This document shows, in pieces, positions 26,401 to 34,302 of a DNA stretch of 64,000 bases (position 1 is the first letter of the stretch; each line of letters starts with the position of its first letter). Source of the stretch: Akkermansia muciniphila (GTDB taxonomy: Bacteria; Verrucomicrobiota; Verrucomicrobiia; Verrucomicrobiales; V1-33); contig CAMAUV010000001.1 of assembly GCA_945861415.1 (NCBI GenBank), forward strand, positions 185,194 to 249,193, given 5' to 3'. The position numbers were made by a program, and so were the translations under genes. The notes beneath the pieces are model-generated. The model had not been told where the DNA came from, made no database searches, and saw nothing but the letters and a program-made list of their open reading frames with translations.

Positions 26401-26616
26401 CACGATGGCCCGCACACCGCTTTTCAATAACGCCGTCGCGCCTTCGAATGTGTCCAGCCGCAGCCCGGCCTCGCGCTTGTTGTCATCCGGCCCGTGACAG
26501 GCAAAGCACCGGTCTGAAATGAGCGGGCGTATGTCGCCATTGAAGTCCACCGCCGCCCGGAGCGGAGCGGCGGCGATCAGGCAAAGAGCATAGAAACGCG
26601 CGGGAAGTGATGTCAT
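23497..26616 (-). CDS. PSCyt1/DUF1549/DUF1553 protein with inserted LamG domain
   Basis: 1039 residues. A signal peptide is followed by the haem motif Cys37-x-x-Cys40-His41 ('CFACHGPDD'), DUF1549 ('WAYAPVKAH', 'VARFADTYGYQSDN'), a second CxxCH ('CAKCHDHKYDPLPMSDYY'), then a concanavalin-A-like/LamG segment of about 200 residues ('YMPLTVSMRVFSPERKQRALI', 'VEVTVTYDASSTAGGLRMYYDG'), and DUF1553 ('RVAVNRLWMQCLGTGIVPTQENFG'). The LamG insert makes it about 250 residues longer than the gene at 2460 and suggests glycan binding. Exported; function of the family is not established. Confidence 0.9.
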   Translation of the reverse strand: MTSLPARFYALCLIAAAPLRAAVDFNGDIRPLISDRCFACHGPDDNKREAGLRLDTFEGATALLKSGVRAIVPGKPEESELLRRIHTTDQDDLMPPAKLNRPLTDADRSLLRQWIAGGAVYSKHWAYAPVKAHQPPVVQQADWPRDDLDKFVLARLEQEKLSPSPEADRAAWLRRVAFVLTGLPPSPEQIAAFTADKSPDAFEKQVDGLLASPCYGERMALDWLDVARFADTYGYQSDNNCFVWPWRDWVIRAFNENLPYDKFLTWQIAGDLLPDATQEQRLATMFNRLHRQTQEGGSIEDEFRQEYVSDRVHTTGTAFLGLTMECAKCHDHKYDPLPMSDYYSLCAMFGNIDECGLYPYSLSTTAPEPSMRLADPAQEAEIKNRRAALDASIAGAKTVPAGRDAAFREWLNATASLSAPAPSDHLPLDAVVGGKLPNAVASAAPGTMSGGQLTPADGGMKFDGDTVLNLDGVKGITRYMPLTVSMRVFSPERKQRALILHTGPGMFSQMADAAGFELLMENGKLRWSCIHLWPGCAASVETAEDFPVGKWVEVTVTYDASSTAGGLRMYYDGQPVRAPVKQDNLNKSITADVMRLGARPRDDRGFADGLMKDLMIFRAALSPLEVAELNAPALAAALQAAKSGDAAALAALREHYLMRVDAETAKAREAVAAARRHLEDDYEHKLPLAMVMQDSPRPKKWHVLTRGEYAAPDFKRPVEPGAPSAVMPLPESAPRNRLGLAQWMTSPENPLASRVAVNRLWMQCLGTGIVPTQENFGMQGDAPTHQELLDTLARDFMQQGWDVKRLLRRIVLSATFRQASAATKVNRERDPKNALLSRGPSSRLSGEAIRDQALLAAGLLVEKIGGPSVKPWQPPGVWSEAGASGGEYQPDKGEGLYRRSLYTFRKRTAPPPAMLTLDAGSREICQPRRLTTNTPLQPLIFLNDQSFFECARKLAARVVKEQPDGPEPPLQRAFLLLASREPDSVELAALTELFTAKEKHFAGNPGAAKAVCGEENARLAALTIVCSTLLASDAALTIR

Positions 26617-26957
26617 GGTTGGGACGACAAACTGAAAGACTTGAGGGCATTACGCAACGTGAGACGTCATTCCTGCGCCAAAATCTGATCGCAGCGCACG
26701 AACGGTCTGCATTCGCTGGCAAGCCCCTCGTATCCCGCAGGCTCCCTGCCGCGGGTTTTGTTTTGGGTCCACACTTGCCCTCGCTCCGGTTTCACGCTCC
26801 CTGACCGCATGATCCGCTTTCGCCTTCTCCTCCCTGGCGACGGGATGGATTACCACCGGGGATGGACGTGTGCTTTTAGAACCCTAGAATGTGGATTTCA
26901 GGAACAGAAAAAAGTTGATATCCGGTTCTTTGGCGGCTATTAAGCTATCAACCGCTT
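26617..26957. other. Divergent intergenic region
   Basis: 341 bases between two divergently transcribed genes (DUF1553, minus; PEP-CTERM, plus). It must carry both promoters. Its middle is occupied by a degenerate copy (26734-26842) of the segment found at 27747-27855. No independent gene is evident. Confidence 0.5.
26734..26842 (+). repeat. Degenerate copy of a terminator, leader and lipoprotein start
   Basis: About 109 bases closely match 27747-27855: the terminator 3' arm with gcgggttttgtttt, a leader, an ATG at 26808 and the first ten codons (MIRFRLLLPG), after which similarity ends. It appears to be the truncated start of a paralogous lipoprotein gene. Confidence 0.8.
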
Positions 26958-27713
26958 ATGAAATCCATCGCTCTCACCACCATCGCTTCAGCCTGCTTGC
27001 TGGCTTCCGCCTCCGCGGCGACGCTCACGCACCGCTACTCCTTCAACGGCGACACGAACGACTCCGTCGGCACGAGCAACGGCATCCTCACCAATGGAGC
27101 CACCGTCACGGCGACCTCCCTCAGCCTATCCGGCGGCCCCGGGAGCGGAGCCAGTGTGCAAAATATGGGCTTCTCCTCTCCCGTTGGCATTGGAGCCAAC
27201 TATGGCGGCACCGGCGTCACCATTGAGACTTGGTACACGGACACGGGCACCAGCCAATGGGGTAAGCTCTTCACCTTCGGTACCGCTGCGGATGGTCTGG
27301 AATTTGGTTTTACTTTACAGCACGCCAGCCAATTCAACGCGGTGGACCGCAACGGAGCCAAGACTTTTGGCTTTCGTGGAACCGTTGGCGTCGAGCATCA
27401 CCTCGCGATCACCCTTGCTCAGGACGGTAATATGAATGCATGGCTGGATGGCACCCAGCTTATCACCGACGTGGCGACCAACCCGATCTCCAACATCGGC
27501 ACCCAAACCGAGTCCATCGGTGCCACCGCATGGGGCGACCCGGGATTTGCTGGAAAGGTTAATGAGTTCCGCATCTACGGCGGCGAACTCACCAACGCTG
27601 AGGTGCAGGCCAATCTCGCCCTCGGCCCGAACTCCCTGGTTCCCGAGCCGACAGGCCTGGCTCTGTTGGGACTCGCCTCCGCTGCGCTGCTGCGCCGCCG
27701 CCGCCGCGCCTGA
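26958..27713 (+). CDS. LamG-domain protein with PEP-CTERM sorting signal
   Basis: 251 residues. Signal peptide (MKSIALTTIASACLLASASAA), a LamG/concanavalin-A-like domain ('HRYSFNGDTNDSVG', 'VTIETWYTD', 'VNEFRIYGGELTNAEVQANLALG'), then the PEP-CTERM signal 'VPEPTGLALLGLASAALLRRRRR'. PEP-CTERM proteins are cleaved by an exosortase (not in this window) and delivered to the cell surface or matrix. A strong terminator follows directly, so the gene is a separate transcription unit from the selenoprotein genes. Confidence 0.9.
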   Translation: MKSIALTTIASACLLASASAATLTHRYSFNGDTNDSVGTSNGILTNGATVTATSLSLSGGPGSGASVQNMGFSSPVGIGANYGGTGVTIETWYTDTGTSQWGKLFTFGTAADGLEFGFTLQHASQFNAVDRNGAKTFGFRGTVGVEHHLAITLAQDGNMNAWLDGTQLITDVATNPISNIGTQTESIGATAWGDPGFAGKVNEFRIYGGELTNAEVQANLALGPNSLVPEPTGLALLGLASAALLRRRRRA

Positions 27714-27740
27714 TCCGGCCCGCGTGTGCTCAATTTGCGA

Positions 27741-27776
27741 AACCCGCGCGCAGGCTTCCTGCCGCGGGTTTTGTTT
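27741..27776 (+). terminator. Rho-independent terminator after the PEP-CTERM gene
   Basis: A long stem (aacccgcg...cgcgggtt with inner gcagg/cctgc and a 3-base loop) is followed by a T-rich run. It sits 28 bases after the PEP-CTERM stop and separates it from the next gene. The 3' part belongs to the duplicated segment. Confidence 0.85.
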
Positions 27777-27855
27777 TGGCTCCACACTTGCCTTCGCGCC
27801 GGTTTCTCTCTCCTTGTCCGCATGATTCGCTTTCGATTGCTCCTCCCTGGCGCCG
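27747..27855 (+). repeat. Intact copy of the duplicated leader (partner of 26734-26842)
   Basis: Second copy of the repeat, here leading into the complete lipoprotein gene at 27822. About nine in ten positions agree with the upstream copy; most differences are single substitutions. Confidence 0.8.
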
Positions 27856-30833
27856 TGCTGGCTGCCATGCTGGCGGGGTGTTCCAAAGAACCCGGCGGAG
27901 CGGCGGCGGCGAAGGGAGAGTCCGGCGACACGCTGTTTCGCCGCATGATCGCCAATGAAGAGCGCATCGCGGAGTTGACGCCGAAGGTTCTCCGGCTGGC
28001 AGCATCGGTGAAGAATCTGACGCTGCCCGACAGCCACGCGCGCAAGCTCTTTGCGCCGAACGCCATGGTGACGGATGTCGCCGGCGAGCGTCAGGCCGCG
28101 ACTGGCCCGGCCGATGGACGGCTGCCGGTGAAGCACTGGAAATGGGAACCCGCGACGCAGCCGGTGCCGCTGGACAGCCTGCCCGGCGGCCTGTGGGCCA
28201 GTCTCTGGACCGGTCTCGAGCACGTGGAGAAATCGAAGCTCGGCATCATTCGCGGCACAGCGGACGGCGAATCGAATTACAAACTGGAAACCGTCTTCTC
28301 CGCCCGCGGTCGCACGGCCACCGGCGGCATCGTTGCCTTCAGCGGAGCGGCGGAGATCGTGTGGCAGAGGTCAGGCGACGACTGGCTCGTGAAACAATGG
28401 ACCACCCGCAGCATGTCGGCCACGGAGGTGGAGCAGCCGCTTTTTGAAGAATCACTCGCCCGGGCCATTCCGAACGCTGAGGAGCATGCCAAAGCCCGCC
28501 GCTCGGTCCATCACAACTTCGTGCGCGACATCCTCATGACGGGCGAAACGAAGTTCCGCTATCCAAAGGAATACTGGCAGTACCTCGTCGGTCTGGATTC
28601 ACTCGATCAGCATCCGTCCGTCTCCGTGGCGGACATTGACCGCGACGGCTGGGACGACTTTTACGTTACCGGACGCTGGGGCGAGAACCAGCTCTGGCGC
28701 AACAAAGGCGACGGCACATTCGAGGACAAAGCCGCGGACTTCGGCCTCAATGTGGACGGGATGTGCAACTGCTCGCTGTTCGCTGATTTCGACAACGACG
28801 GCGACTGCGATGTCTTCCTCGGCCGCTCGCTGGAGCGCAGTCTTTATCTGCGCAACGACGGCGGGAAGTTCACCGATGCCGGCAGCCTGCTCGATGCGCC
28901 GCTGCCCCACTGGGTCTCCAGCATGGCCGCGGCGGACTACAACGGCGACGGATTGCTCGATCTCTACATTTCCACCTATCGGCTGCCCATCACCGCGCCG
29001 CGGAACATCCTCGCCTCACAGTTCCTCTCGCCGGAGGAACAGGCGGAATGGAAGCGCCGCCGCGGTGAGGATCATCCGGTCTTCCGCCTCACCGGTCCGC
29101 CGAACGTGCTGCTCGTGAACCGCGGCGGCGGGAAATTCGAGCGCGCTCCGGAGGGCAGGGACGCGCAGCTTTGGCTCAACTCCTTCCAAAGCACATGGGC
29201 CGACTACGACAACGACGGCGATCCCGATCTCTTCGTGGCCAACGACTACGCGCCGGACTTCGTGCTGCGCAATGACCCCGGCGAAAACGGTGCGCGGAAA
29301 TTCACCGACGTGACACAGCCGATGGCCGGCGAAGAACTCAACGGCTTCGGCATGGGTGTGTCGCTGGGCGACTACGACAACGACGGCCTCCAGGATCCCT
29401 TCTACACCTACATGTTCAGCAAGGCCGGCAGCCGCATTACAGAGATGTTCCCGGGCCTGGAAAAGCGCATGTATGAAGGCGTGAGCGGCAACAAACTGCT
29501 GCGGAACCGCGGCGACAAATTTGAACTGGTCTCCGGTCACAAGCCTCCGTCGCTCATGGTGGCGAAGACCGGCTGGTCGTGGGGCGGGCAGTTCGCCGAT
29601 TTCGACAACGACGGCTGGCTCGATCTCTTTGTCAGCAACGGCTACTACACGCCGCCGGGCGACGGCGCGACAGAGGTGGACTTGTGAAGCGATCTCTGGC
29701 GTGCGGTCGTGCGCTCGGACACCAACTTGAACAAGAAGTTCGCTGCCGAAGGTGTGGACACACGCCAGTACGGCTCCATGCCCGGTGTGCTGGATAAGAA
29801 CACGGAGATCGAAGGCCGCGGCAAAGTGCTGCGCAGTCATTCCTTCAGCGGCCACGAAACGGACAGCCTGTTCTACAATGTGGAGGGGAAGCAGTTCGCC
29901 GACCTCTCCGGTGTCAGCGGCATGGACAGCATCGCCGATGGCCGCGGCTTCGCCTATTTCGACTATGACCGCGACGGCTGGCAGGATGTAGTGCTGGTGA
30001 ACAGCAACGAGCCTCAGTTGGAGCTGTTCCGGAACCGCCTCGGCGACTCCGTGAAGAGCGGCGCGATTCGCGTGAAGTTGCGCGGCGGCAATGCCGGCGC
30101 ACAGCCCGCGACAGGAGTCTCCCCGCGCGACGGCTACGGTGCGCACGTGCTGCTCAAAGCCGGTAGTCAGCAGATCATGCGCGAGCACCGCTGCGGCGAC
30201 GGCTTCGCCGCACAGAACAGCGCGACCCTGCTCATCGGCATCGGCAAGGCCGCAGCGGCGGATGACGTGCGTGTGCGCTGGCCGTCGGGGAAAGTCACCG
30301 CTGTCGGCACTGTGCCCGCCGGCGCCACGGTGACCGTGGAGGAAGCCGGCGCGCCGGCTTTCAGTATAGAGACGCTGCCCGCCGCCGGGCCAACCACAGC
30401 CGTCGCCACCGAGGCTCCGCTGGCAAAACTCGACGTGCCCATTCCCGCGGATGGCGCGAAGCTCCGCGTCTTCACCATGGTAGCCACATGGTGCCAAGTC
30501 TGCCGCAGCGAACTTCCGCATCTCGCCCTGATCAAAGCCGGCCTGCCCGCCAGCGATGTCGCGCTCTACGGCGTGCCCGTGGACGGCAACGACACCGCCG
30601 ATAAACTCAGCGCCTACACAGCAGAGAACTCACCGGCCTACAAACTGCTCTCCGACATGCCGGAGGCCGGCCGTGAGAAATTCCGCAGCCTCACACGCGA
30701 GCGCTTCGGTGAAACTCCGCTGCCTTCGACCATCGTGACGGATGGCGCCGGCGGCGTGCTCATGGTCCAGAAGGGAACCGTCAACCTCTCCGCCGTCCGG
30801 AAACTGCTGCAGCGCGGCAAATCGAAACCATGA
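27822..30833 (+). CDS. Putative selenoprotein: FG-GAP/VCBS and UnbV lipoprotein with C-terminal thioredoxin-like domain
   Basis: Read through the in-frame UGA at 29685-29687 as selenocysteine (Sec622), the gene encodes 1003 residues. The ATG at 27822 opens into a lipoprotein signal ending 'LAAMLAGC'. Residues about 260-620 hold at least six calcium-binding DxDxDG-type repeats ('DIDRDGWDDF', 'DFDNDGDCDV', 'DYDNDGDPDL', 'DFDNDGWLDL'), as in FG-GAP beta-propellers. Sec622 follows 'TEVDL' and precedes 'SDLWRAVV'. An ASPIC/UnbV domain follows (about 700-830), then a TlpA/thioredoxin-like domain with Cys891-Gln-Val-Cys894. A SECIS-like hairpin begins 11 nt after the UGA. It should be anchored in the periplasm or outer membrane and redox-active; substrate unknown. 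Read conventionally, it would be 621 residues plus an orphan downstream frame. Confidence 0.85.
29685..29714 (+). promoter_or_regulatory. UGA codon plus bacterial SECIS-like hairpin (first copy)
   Basis: UGA at 29685-29687, an 11-nt spacer, then stem 29699-29704 (GCGUGC), loop 29705-29708 (GGUC) and stem 29709-29714 (GUGCGC), with two G-U pairs. Spacing and the G-G-U loop match the minimal SelB-binding hairpin of E. coli fdhF, which also starts 11 nt after its UGA. Confidence 0.85.
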
Positions 30834-33340
30834 CGGCGGGGCTCGGCATCTGTGGAATACTCATGGCGCTCGGCCTTGCCGGCTGTTCGCGTCAGGAATC
30901 GCCGGTGCCCGCTCCGGCTGCGTCGGCTCTTACCGATGAGCAGCGCGCCGAAACCATCATCGCTGTCGAAACCGCGATTCAGGAAATCACGCCGCTGCTC
31001 TCCGCACTGGCCAAGTCGCTGTCGGCGAAGCCAGATGACCAGGTGCCCGCCGCACTGCGCGGGCCGGCGCCGGTCGAACATCCGCCCGCTGCGGCTGAGC
31101 CTGCGTTCACTCCCGGAGCAATCATCGAAGAATGCGACTGGCTGGCGGCGGATGCACCCGCCACGATGGAACTCCCGCCCTGGCCTGGACTGCGCAGCCA
31201 GGTCACCGCATGGACGGCGCCGAAGTTCGGCGTGCTCCGCGGCGAGTTCACCGAACGCGTGAAGGGCGATTTGATCCTGGAGACGAAGTTCGAAGCCGGC
31301 GGTCAGGATGCATCGGGCCGCCGCTATGGCATCAAGGCGGCTCAGAACATTACCTGGCGCAAAGACGCGGCGGGCAAGTGGGCCATCGCAGCATGGAAGC
31401 ACAAGTCCCTGCATCTCCAGCGCGCGAAACATCTTCTCTTCGACGAGGTGCTCGATACGGCGCTACCCGATGCCGATGCCCGGGAGATGGCGCGGCGTTC
31501 CCCACAGGACGAGATTACAGCGGCGGCGCTCACGGAAGGAAAACTGCGGCTCCCGAAAGCGGAGTATGCCGACACCGCCGACATGGAGAATGCTTCGCAG
31601 TATCCGGCGGTGAGCGTGGTGGACTACGATTCCGACGGCCACGCAGATTTGTTCCTCACCGCGCGCTGGGGCCGTTGCCAGTTGCTTCGCAACATGGGCG
31701 ACGGCACGTTCAAGGACACCACGTTCCGCGCCGGGCTGGACGTCGAGCATGCGGTGAACTGCGCGCTCTTCGCCGACTTCGACAACGACGGCGATCCTGA
31801 TGCGCTGCTCGGGCGCTCCCTCGAGCCGACGCTCTACCTGACCAACGACGGCGGCCACTTTACCGATGCCACGGCCAGGCTCACCGATCTTGGAAAGCAA
31901 TTCCTCGTCTCGTCGATGGCTGCCGCTGACGTGAACCGCGATGGCCTTCTTGATGTCTATCTTTCCACCTACAGCCCCGGTCCCGATTCCCTGCCGGTGT
32001 GGAAAGAGCGCTACCTGCGCCCCGGGCAGGCGGAGAAGCTGGACGCCCTGATGCAGAAAGCCCACCCCTACCTCGACGACCGCGGCGCGCCGAACGTACT
32101 GCTGATGAACCGCGGCGGCGGCCGGCTCGAGCGCGCCGGCGGCGAGGCCGTGGAGCTGTGGCGCAAAAGCTACCAGCCCGCGTGGGCCGATGTGGACGGC
32201 GACGGCGACGACGATCTCTACGTCTGCAATGATTTCGCTCCGGATTCCCTGCTGCGCAATGACACGCCGCGCGGGGCGGCCGAGCCGGTCTTCGTCGAGG
32301 CTTTCCGCGATTTCATTCCCGACGGCAAAATGGCATTCGGCATGGGGGTGTCCTTCGCCGATTCCGACAACGACGGTGATCTCGATCTCTTCGTGTCGAA
32401 TATGTACAGCAAAGCCGGCAACCGCATCATCGCGCAGGCCGGTGCCGTGGACCCGCGGATCGTCGTCGGCGCGCAGGGGAATTTTCACTATCGCAATGAC
32501 GGCGGGAAGTTCACGCAGGTCGCCCGGCCCGACAGCCCGGAGGCGCGCGTTGGCTGGGCCTTCGGCGGGCAGTTCGGCGACTTCGACAACGACTCACACC
32601 AGGACCTCTACGTCCCGAGCGGCTACTACACCGCCCCGCAGGAGGTGGCGACGGAGGTGGACTTGTGAAGCTGCTTCTGGAGCACGGTCGTGCTCTCCGA
32701 TGAATCAAAATCCGACGCCTTCCGCCGGTCCGCACACTGGCGCTCGCCGCTGCTGGATTTCAAACTGCGCGTGAAACAGGACACGTCCTCGCTGACCGGC
32801 GGCGACGGCCCCTTGTGGCGCAGCAATTCCTTCAGCGGCCATGAGCGGAACCGCTTTCTTCTCAGCGGCACCGGCAGTTTCTCCGACCTCTCGCTCCTCA
32901 GCGGCGCGGACTGCCGCGAAGATGCGCGCTCCTTCGCCATGCTCGACTACGACCGCGACGGCTGGCTCGACATCGCCCTGATGAGCACGAATGCCCCGCG
33001 CTTCCGGCTGTTCCGCAATCGCCTCGGCGAACTGACCAAAGGCGGGCGCGTCCTCACCGTGCGCCTCGAGGGCGGCAATCACACGCCGCAGCCCGGCCCG
33101 CTGAGCAATCGGGACGCTGCGGGCGCCACGGTGCTCGCCGTCACGGACAAGGGCCGCCGCGTCTTCCGCCGCAGCATCGGCGAGGGCCTCGCCTCGCAGA
33201 ATGCCGCCGCCATTCGGGTCACGCTCGCGCCGGGCGAGACGCTTCAGGAATTGCAGGTCCTGTGGCCCTCCGGAACGCGAACGACACTCGCACCCGCATC
33301 CAGTGAAGCCGCAATTTTACTGAAAGAGACGGTTCCCTGA
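30830..33340 (+). CDS. Putative selenoprotein: FG-GAP/VCBS and UnbV lipoprotein (second paralogue)
   Basis: 836 residues if the UGA at 32666-32668 is read as selenocysteine (Sec613). It starts at an ATGA overlap with the previous gene's stop, so the two are translationally coupled. A lipoprotein signal ends 'ALGLAGC'. The layout follows the first copy: an N-terminal helical region, calcium-binding repeats ('DYDSDGHADL', 'DFDNDGDPDA', 'DVDGDGDDDL', 'DSDNDGDLDL', 'DFDNDSHQDL'), 'TEVDL' before Sec613, then 'SCFWSTVV' and an ASPIC/UnbV domain ('GEGLASQNAAAIRVTLAPGE'). It lacks the thioredoxin-like tail. A cysteine two residues after Sec (U-S-C) could form a selenenylsulfide. Function unknown; a surface oxidoreductase is an inference. 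Confidence 0.85.
32666..32695 (+). promoter_or_regulatory. UGA codon plus bacterial SECIS-like hairpin (second copy)
   Basis: UGA at 32666-32668, an 11-nt spacer, stem 32680-32685 (GAGCAC), loop 32686-32689 (GGUC), stem 32690-32695 (GUGCUC), six Watson-Crick pairs. The loop and spacing equal those of the first copy, while several stem positions differ and still pair. Confidence 0.88.
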
Positions 33341-33365
33341 GGCAAACCCCAGGCTACTTTCCCGC

Positions 33366-34202
33366 ATGGAAACCCGCCTCATACCCACCACTGACCGCGA
33401 CCGGAACGGACGCGGCACGGCGTGCTGGTTTCTCACGCCGGAGCTTTGCCCGCTGCTCGTCAGCTATCGCATGGCCCGCGTTGGCATCAATGACTCCACG
33501 GCCGGCTTTGAGCGCGTGCGGCTGCATCCCGGCGGCAGCTTCTTCATGGAAACCGCCTCCGGCGAAGGCCGCATGCTTCTGGAGGGAAAATGGCAGCGCC
33601 TCACGGCTGGCCAGGTGACGATGGCTCCGCCGCGGGTGCTCAATGCGTTTTACACGCCCAAAGGGAAACGCTGGCGCGCCGGATTCGTCCGCTACGATGA
33701 ACCGCCCGGCGTGCGACCGCTCATCGGGAGCAGCTCGCCGCTGCGCATCGCCGGCGAACTGCGCCTCACCAGGGCACTCGAAGGATTGCACGACGAGTGG
33801 GAACACGAACGGGATGCCGCCATGATCACTCACTGGCTCGCCCTCATCGACGGGATCGCCCGCCGGCTCGCTCTGCCGTGGAGAACCGATGACCGGCTCG
33901 AAGCCCTCTGGACCAGAGTCGCCGCCGACATCGCCGCGCCGTGGACGCTGGAAAAGCTGGCAAAACACAGCGGCTTCAGTTCCGAGCACTTGCGCCGGCT
34001 GTGTTCAAAGGCTCTCGGCCGCACGCCGATGGAGCAGGTGACGTTCATGCGCATGCAGCGGGCCAGCGAACTGCTCGTCAGAGACGACGACAAGGTGGAC
34101 TTCATCGCCCGCGAAGTTGGTTACGCCAGCGAACACGCCTTCTCCCGCGCCTTCCAGCGCACCGTGGGCCTTAGCCCGACGGAGTTTCGCGCCCGGCGGT
34201 GA
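33366..34202 (+). CDS. AraC-family transcriptional regulator
   Basis: 278 residues. An N-terminal cupin-like sensor region ('GFERVRLHPGGSFFMET', 'LTAGQVTMAPPRVLNAFYTP') is followed by the double helix-turn-helix of AraC/XylS regulators: 'WTLEKLAKHSGFSSEHLRRLCSKALGRTPMEQVTFMRMQRASELL' and 'DFIAREVGYASEHAFSRAFQRTVGLSPTEFR'. It starts 25 bases after the second selenoprotein gene, in the same direction, and may be part of that operon. The ligand is probably a sugar or sugar derivative by family habit, but this is not shown by the sequence. Confidence 0.92.
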   Translation: METRLIPTTDRDRNGRGTACWFLTPELCPLLVSYRMARVGINDSTAGFERVRLHPGGSFFMETASGEGRMLLEGKWQRLTAGQVTMAPPRVLNAFYTPKGKRWRAGFVRYDEPPGVRPLIGSSSPLRIAGELRLTRALEGLHDEWEHERDAAMITHWLALIDGIARRLALPWRTDDRLEALWTRVAADIAAPWTLEKLAKHSGFSSEHLRRLCSKALGRTPMEQVTFMRMQRASELLVRDDDKVDFIAREVGYASEHAFSRAFQRTVGLSPTEFRARR

Positions 34203-34302
34203 TGTGGATTCCTGCCTTTTCAAATGTGGATGGAATCGCACGAAAAAGGTTGTGTGCGGGCCGCAGCCTATCGTAGCATGCGGGAGAATCCAATTTTCAG
34301 CC

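Noticed and set aside
25342-26430. Plus-strand frame of 362 codons opposite the LamG/DUF1553 gene
   Set aside because: Arg/Ala-rich shadow with no recognisable motif; the minus-strand gene is certain.
29688-30833. Separate gene starting after the UGA (for example at the GTG at 29709)
   Set aside because: The downstream protein is the direct continuation of the conserved FG-GAP/UnbV architecture in the same frame; there is no ribosome site, and the proposed start falls in the hairpin.
32669-33340. Independent small gene after the second UGA
   Set aside because: Same reasoning: same frame, continuous homology with the first copy, no ribosome site or signal peptide.
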